Assembly (NCBI RefSeq): GCF_018408855.1 | Contig: NZ_AP024326.1 | Coordinates: forward strand, 558,001-622,000 | DNA from: Caballeronia sp. NK8 | Lineage (GTDB): Bacteria; Pseudomonadota; Gammaproteobacteria; Burkholderiales; Burkholderiaceae | DNA: 64,000 bases | Direction of reading: 5' to 3' | Shown: positions 59,935 through 64,000 of the stretch, in pieces | Numbering within the stretch: the stretch's first letter is position 1 | Layout: each line of letters opens with the position of its first letter | The notes under the pieces: model-generated | What the model saw: only the letters and a program-made list of their open reading frames with translations | Databases searched by the model: none | What the model was told of the DNA's origin: nothing | Made by a program: the position numbers and the translations under genes

Positions 59935-60627
59935 CTAAGCCGCCGGCATCACCACGGGGAACTCGAGGTGCGAGACAACTTCTCTCACCCCTTCGACGTT
60001 CTCTGCCGCCACGCGAGCGGCCTGACGTTCTTTCTCACTCATCACAACACCCCAGAGATGGACGACGCCCTCCTTCACAATGACATTCTCAGGTGCAACC
60101 GCCCAGCGCTCCCCCTTCATGGCACGCACAATCTCATTGCGTATCCAGGCATCGTTGTGATCGACGGGCGCAGGTTGCTCGGGTGTCAAGGTAACGATAG
60201 CGCGCAGGAGGTTGGCGCGGCTGATGATGCCGACGACTTTCCCGTCACGGACGACGAGTACCCGCTTGATGCGCCGCCCCTCGAGCAACTCGGCTAGCGC
60301 TGAGACCGTGCAGTCCTCGTTGACGGTCACGACCTCGGTCGACATGACATCCTTGACCTTGCCTGCGTGTTCCTTGACATACTTGCCCGCTAGCTCGCGT
60401 GTCGAAGAAAGCATTTCGAGCCACCACGCACGATGTTTAGAGCCGGTGCCTATTTCCTGCCGGTGCAGCAAATCCCCTTCTGTCACCATGCCCACGAGCC
60501 TGCCAGTCGCGTTGATCACCGGCATTCCGCTGATGTTCCCGAGCACCATCGTCTTTGCGGCGTCACGCACGGCCGTTTCCGGACTGACTGATATGACGGA
60601 CGTCGTCATGATGTCGGCTGCTCGCAT
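59935..60627 (-). CDS. CBS-pair plus BON-domain protein
   Basis: The 230-residue protein begins MRAADIMTTSVISVSPETAV. Two CBS motifs (GNISGMPVINATGRLVGMVT; GRRIKRVLVVRDGKVVGIIS) are followed by a C-terminal BON domain (VIVKEGVVHLWGVVMSEKER, ending VREVVSHLEF). The layout is common in Burkholderia and other proteobacteria as a stress or nucleotide-sensing protein. AAGGAG lies 6 bases upstream of the ATG at 60627, which decides the start. An FNR/ANR-like box (60732-60745) is about 110 bases upstream. Confidence 0.92.
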   Translation of the reverse strand: MRAADIMTTSVISVSPETAVRDAAKTMVLGNISGMPVINATGRLVGMVTEGDLLHRQEIGTGSKHRAWWLEMLSSTRELAGKYVKEHAGKVKDVMSTEVVTVNEDCTVSALAELLEGRRIKRVLVVRDGKVVGIISRANLLRAIVTLTPEQPAPVDHNDAWIRNEIVRAMKGERWAVAPENVIVKEGVVHLWGVVMSEKERQAARVAAENVEGVREVVSHLEFPVVMPAA

Positions 60628-60731
60628 ATTCATCTCCTTCGAGAAGGGTAGCGCCGTCGCGCTCGACGGCTTTGGACCGCGGATCTCCGCATGGTTCTGC
60701 GCCATTGTTCGTCTTGCAGGGTTCTGCGCGC

Positions 60732-60745
60732 TTGACTGAGATCAA
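60732..60745. promoter_or_regulatory. FNR/ANR-like box
   Basis: TTGACTGAGATCAA has nine of ten arm positions of the FNR/ANR consensus. It lies upstream of the CBS-BON gene on the minus strand. Confidence 0.6.
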
Positions 60746-60850
60746 TCCAATTGCAGACTCGATGAGACGAGCGTGCGGCACCTATCAGAACGTCCGATCA
60801 GCGCGAGGTCATCGAGCCAATTTTTATTTGGAAGCGCCTTCTGCACCGGC

Positions 60851-60864
60851 TTGATCTGGATCAG
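60851..60864. promoter_or_regulatory. FNR/ANR-like box
   Basis: TTGATCTGGATCAG has nine of ten arm positions of the FNR/ANR consensus. No recognised gene begins beside it; it may add to control of the CBS-BON gene or of a lost neighbour. Confidence 0.5.
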
Positions 60865-61478
60865 TCGACATCGAATTGAATTGCGCTATCCAGCGCGCGG
60901 ACTGACCAGCAGTATGGATCGCAAGTCAAGATTCGCCTGCTCGTACCGCGGGTCATGACGCAAGTGGAACGCAATTCCCATGAACCCCTGCATGTCCGGA
61001 ACATCGCCGCAAATGATTGTGATCGACTCGACGCGCCACAGCAAACCCGCACCACGGCACTCTAAAGCCGCGTCCAATGCGGGCACTTGACCTGAGTCAT
61101 GCGCGTTGAAGTGACCCTCACCGCACTCCGGCTAACCTGAATCAACCATAGAAGAGCCGGCCTGCGTGAAGCTGTGGTCAGCACCCCACCCCACCAGTAG
61201 ACGACATCCTGTCGGCGACCATAATCGCGGAATGCCTCGGACGTGGACCGGGACACGCGCCGGTTCGAGGCAAGCGCGCACTAAGCCGTATCCAGGCGGC
61301 AATTGGCTCGATTGCCGCCGCAGCGCGTCCGGCCTGTCAAAGGCACGGCTCAACGGTAATTTCGGATTGCACCCGGGTCGCGAGGATACGCCTATCGGAG
61401 AAGCGACCGTGGGTCGTGGTGCTCTTCGCCGGCGCATGGCGGCTTGGATGTGAGCGGTGGACTCAGGCGCACTTGACT

Positions 61479-61492
61479 GATTTAGATCAATC
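61479..61492. promoter_or_regulatory. FNR/ANR-like box
   Basis: CTGATTTAGATCAA is the same 14-mer as at 56368-56381. It lies about 80 bases before the nitroreductase start and probably controls the four-gene set downstream. Confidence 0.65.
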
Positions 61493-61564
61493 GACATGCC
61501 GCGTCAGGTGGAAGAATCAGTCAACTCCTTCGCATCGGGTGCTTGCATTGGCGAGCATGCAACC

Positions 61565-62251
61565 ATGACCAGACCTCTCTTTCGCATCGGCGCCGTGCTA
61601 AACGCTGCGTCACCGCGTCCGCTCGATACGGCACCACAAGGTGCCATCGTTCTTCCTCGGCCAATGCGCTTCGGCGGCATGCCCTTGATGGACGCCCTCG
61701 CCGCGCGCCGGACCTCACGGGAGTTCTCGGATGAATCCATCAATCTGGATGAGCTTAGCGAGTTGCTGTGGGCCGCCAATGGCATCAACCGCGACGCGGA
61801 AGGCGGCCGCACTGCGCCGTCCGCGCTCGGTGGCTACGAGATCGACATCTACGTGCTGCTTGCCGCGGGCTCGTACCGGTATGACCCGGACGCTCACCGG
61901 CTCGTGCTCGCCGCGCCGTTCGATCTGCGTGCAACGACCGGGTATCAGGACTTCCTCTCGTATGCGCCCGTCGATCTCGTCTACGTCGCCGACCTGAACC
62001 GCATGCAGGACGTGCCCGCCCGCCAGCGCGAAAGCTTCGCGTATGCGAGCGCCGGCGCGATCGTTCAGAACGTCTATCTGTATTGCGCTTCGGCGGAACT
62101 GGCCGTGGGCGCCCGCGGCTGGATGAACCGCACCGCGCTCGCGGCCAATCTGAAGCTGCCAGTCGGATCGACCCCCCTGCTGGCGCAGACGGTAGGATAC
62201 TTCGCGCACGCACATGGAAACCGTCGAACCGTCGGATTGGAGGCACTATGA
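61565..62251 (+). CDS. SagB/ThcOx-type nitroreductase-family protein
   Basis: The 228-residue FMN oxidoreductase-like protein begins MTRPLFRIGAVLNAASPRPL. It has the family entry block MDALAARRTSREFSDESINL, then LSELLWAANGINRD, RTAPSALGGYEIDIYVLLAA and a late AVGARGWMNRTALAANLKLP. R-T-S-R-x-F is the flavin phosphate-binding element of the SagB branch. Its substrate is unknown. The stop overlaps the hemerythrin gene start (ATGA), so the two are coupled. Confidence 0.88.
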   Translation: MTRPLFRIGAVLNAASPRPLDTAPQGAIVLPRPMRFGGMPLMDALAARRTSREFSDESINLDELSELLWAANGINRDAEGGRTAPSALGGYEIDIYVLLAAGSYRYDPDAHRLVLAAPFDLRATTGYQDFLSYAPVDLVYVADLNRMQDVPARQRESFAYASAGAIVQNVYLYCASAELAVGARGWMNRTALAANLKLPVGSTPLLAQTVGYFAHAHGNRRTVGLEAL

Positions 62252-62847
62252 ACCACATAACCGAACGCGCCACGCTACGCGTGATCCGACTCGATCATAA
62301 GCGGCTTGCCTCCGTCACGGCGGCGATGCTCGACTTCGTCCGCATGCTCGGCGAAGGCGGCCCGGCACCCGATCCCATTGTGCTGCGCGCAATGCTTTAC
62401 TACATCCGCGAGTATCCGGAACAGTTCCATCATCCGATGGAAGATCGCTTCCTCTTCGCTGCGCTACGAAATCGCACGGACGACTTCGACGACGTGCTGG
62501 ATGAATTGCAATGCGAGCATATAGAAGGCGACGCGCGCCTGCGCAATCTCGAGCATGCGCTCACTCGTTTCGAGTTGAAGGGCGAGGCCGTGCTACTTGG
62601 TCTGAGCACGCTGATGGAGCAATACGCCCACTTTTGCGCGAACCACAGGCGCGTCGAGGAAACGGTGATCATTCCTGCGGCCGAGCGTTTTCTTACTGAA
62701 GCCGACTGGGCATGCATCGATACGGCCGTCGAGAGCCGTCTAGACCCGTTTGGCGAGGCGACGTTCGAAGGCGAGAGTCTGGAGAGTCTCTATCGCCTGA
62801 TCGCCGATGCGGTGCCGGCAGTCAATGAAGCACGTCAGGACGCGTGA
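62248..62847 (+). CDS. Hemerythrin-domain protein
   Basis: The 199-residue protein starts MNHITERATLRVIRLDHKRL and has the hemerythrin ligand pattern: IRLDHKRLAS, QFHHPMEDRFLF, CEHIEGD and YAHFCANHRRVEETVIIPAA. These give a four-helix bundle with a di-iron site. It resembles the YtfE/DUF438-like group used in oxygen, nitric oxide or iron handling. TTGGAGG precedes the ATG. It overlaps both neighbours by 4 bases. Confidence 0.92.
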   Translation: MNHITERATLRVIRLDHKRLASVTAAMLDFVRMLGEGGPAPDPIVLRAMLYYIREYPEQFHHPMEDRFLFAALRNRTDDFDDVLDELQCEHIEGDARLRNLEHALTRFELKGEAVLLGLSTLMEQYAHFCANHRRVEETVIIPAAERFLTEADWACIDTAVESRLDPFGEATFEGESLESLYRLIADAVPAVNEARQDA

Positions 62848-63260
62848 GCACGATGTCCGATCGAGCCGTTGCGACATTGCGCGAGTCAGAGGCGGGCCGG
62901 CGGCGCCCGCTTCGGCACGCCCGCGCGCGCATGGCCCGAATGCTCGGCCTGTGCGTATACGTGAGTGTTTGCGGCCGCTGCCTCGCGTTCAACACACCCG
63001 AGCCTTCCAGACTCGTCGACGAGCAGCGCTGCATGTTTTGCCATACGGTCGACACGCCTTTCCGTGCGCCCTCGTTTCAACAGATCGCGGACCGCTACCG
63101 CGATGTACCCGGCGCGGGCGACATGCTGGAAAGAAAACTGCGCCAGGGCGGCGAGGCGCATTGGGGAAAGAAGCCGATGCCTTCGGCTGCCGGGCGAGGC
63201 GGCGGTCCCCTCTCGAGGGAAGACGCGCACGAGCTCGTTCAGTGGGTGCTGAGCCACTGA
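62844..63260 (+). CDS. Small c-type cytochrome
   Basis: From the GTG at 62844 (or ATG at 62853) the protein has an N-terminal hydrophobic segment (MARMLGLCVYVSVCGRCLAF) that can act as a signal, then one haem-binding CMFCH motif and an axial Met in KKPMPSA. The form RCMFCHTVDT, PSFQQIADRYRD and LVQWVLSH is that of class I cytochromes c551/c552. It should be periplasmic. The start overlaps the hemerythrin stop codon by 4 bases, placing it in the same transcript. Confidence 0.88.
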   Translation: MSTMSDRAVATLRESEAGRRRPLRHARARMARMLGLCVYVSVCGRCLAFNTPEPSRLVDEQRCMFCHTVDTPFRAPSFQQIADRYRDVPGAGDMLERKLRQGGEAHWGKKPMPSAAGRGGGPLSREDAHELVQWVLSH

Positions 63261-63302
63261 AGCGGACGATGCGCAACCAGCACAGCAGTTTGCGAGGCTT
63301 TC

Positions 63303-64000
63303 ATGACCTTCAAGACGATTGTCGTGCAACTCGATACGGGCGCGCACGCGACGCACCGGCTCGACGCCGCGGTCGCGCTCGCCGAGCGCTTTGACTCTCA
63401 TCTGTGCGGCGTGTACTCGGAATTCACGCTCGATCCCCGCTTCTACTACCAGGCGGATCGCCAGCACCGCTACGAGGTGTCGCTTGCGGATCTATGCCGC
63501 GAGCGTCGCGAGCGCGCCGAACACTTGTTCCGCGCGCGCCTCGCGTTGACCAAGGTGGCACACGACTGGCGGGCGAACGAGATGACGGGAGGCCGTTCAA
63601 TGATCGATCATGCGCGATGCGCCGATCTGACCATCGTCGGACAACATGATCCGGGCGAGCCCGACGCCTATCTTGCCGACCGCTTTCCCGAAGGCATGAT
63701 CATGGGTGCGGGCGGCCCGGTAATGGTTTGGCCCCGCAAAAGTTCACCGATCCCGTTTGATGCGACGGCGGTCATCGCATGGGACGGCAGCCGGGAAGCA
63801 GCGCGCGCCGCTTACGATGCACTGCCGCTGCTCCGCTGCGCGACTCGCGTGGACGTCGTATCGATCCGCGCCGACCGAAATTCACCGCTCGGTGCAGGAG
63901 CAGCCGCGTCTGACCTTGCTCGAAGCCTAATCCGGCACTCCGTTCGCGCGAATGTCATCGAGCTTTCTGCCCCGCGAGGCGCAAATGTCGAGGAGGCGTT
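63303..64000 (+). CDS. Universal stress protein, cut by the window edge
   Basis: The first 232 residues are visible: MTFKTIVVQLDTGAHATHRL opens a first Usp domain with CADLTIVGQHDPGEPD, and a second begins ATAVIAWDGSREAARAAYDA. This is the tandem UspA layout of the large group near low-oxygen genes (about 280 residues when complete). The classical ATP-binding glycine pattern is not evident in the first domain. GAGG precedes the ATG. It follows the cytochrome gene by 42 bases. Confidence 0.9.
   Translation, partial: MTFKTIVVQLDTGAHATHRLDAAVALAERFDSHLCGVYSEFTLDPRFYYQADRQHRYEVSLADLCRERRERAEHLFRARLALTKVAHDWRANEMTGGRSMIDHARCADLTIVGQHDPGEPDAYLADRFPEGMIMGAGGPVMVWPRKSSPIPFDATAVIAWDGSREAARAAYDALPLLRCATRVDVVSIRADRNSPLGAGAAASDLARSLIRHSVRANVIELSAPRGANVEEA

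Larger units (their letters stand above)
60628..61564. other. Long non-coding stretch with three FNR/ANR-like boxes
   Basis: About 940 bases without a recognised gene hold boxes at 60732-60745, 60851-60864 and 61479-61492. A short minus-strand frame (60886-61086, with VESITIICGDVPDMQGFMGI) has no family assignment and could be a gene remnant. Confidence 0.4.

Noticed and set aside
60886..61086. Short minus-strand frame with VESITIICGDVPDMQG
   Set aside because: No family, weak start; mentioned as a possible remnant but not called a gene.

Overview
The window looks like a chromosomal or chromid segment of a member of the Burkholderiaceae, most like Paraburkholderia or Caballeronia. Pointers are the high-GC right half, CbpA/CbpM, a FdhF/YdeP-type molybdoenzyme next to a cyanide-insensitive-type bd oxidase, a low-oxygen stress cluster rich in universal stress, BON and CBS proteins, and the small acidic DPLDEA...FPASDP protein. 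Genus was judged by protein style only. Roughly the first 28 kb is visibly more A+T rich than the rest.

Region A (1-28 kb) is a stress and redox island. It opens with debris: a broken bestrophin-like gene and a broken Tn3-family transposase. Then come cbpA-cbpM, a cysteine-less TraR/DksA-like protein, a MocR and a LysR regulator, and a run of a YdeP-like molybdoenzyme, bd oxidase (cydAB), an intact bestrophin-like protein and a DUF1269-like protein. After several small proteins there is a minus-strand run of DyP peroxidase (with an encapsulin-loading tail), encapsulin and a ClpK/ClpG-type disaggregase, followed by Hsp20 and Lon. A 15-bp palindrome related to CGATACTTANNATCG recurs seven times, only in non-coding DNA of this region, and is my main candidate for an undescribed regulon.

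Region B (28-31 kb) is a graveyard: a broken IS3-family element, the C-terminal end of a tyrosine recombinase with its catalytic Arg lost, and a broken MetQ/NlpA-like binding protein. Base composition shifts here. I infer that this marks the edge of the island.

Region C (31-47 kb) holds a large GGDEF/EAL protein and a nitrile/amide catabolic block. The nitrile hydratase part (cobW-like, DUF1097, beta, alpha, accessory protein, cbtB, cbtA, GlxA-like regulator) is decaying: beta, alpha, DUF1097, cobW and the regulator are all disrupted. The amide part is intact: a periplasmic binding protein, a fused ABC permease-ATPase and a formamidase form one operon. It is divergent from an unusual single protein that joins an AraC-type regulator to a complete formamidase domain. 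Nitrile hydratase makes amides and formamidase hydrolyses them, so the block forms one pathway whose first step appears to have been lost.

Region D (47-64 kb) resembles the low-oxygen-activated gene clusters known in Burkholderia: phosphoribosyltransferase, BON and CBS proteins, an AI-2E-family membrane protein, a PacL-like P-type ATPase (broken at its C-terminus), universal stress proteins, a P1B-5-type metal ATPase with a C-terminal hemerythrin domain, and an overlapping nitroreductase-hemerythrin-cytochrome c set followed by another universal stress protein that runs off the right edge. Seven FNR/ANR-like boxes (TTGAT-N4-ATCAA type) sit mostly between these genes. A groEL remnant also lies here. 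I saw no tRNA, rRNA or CRISPR array.
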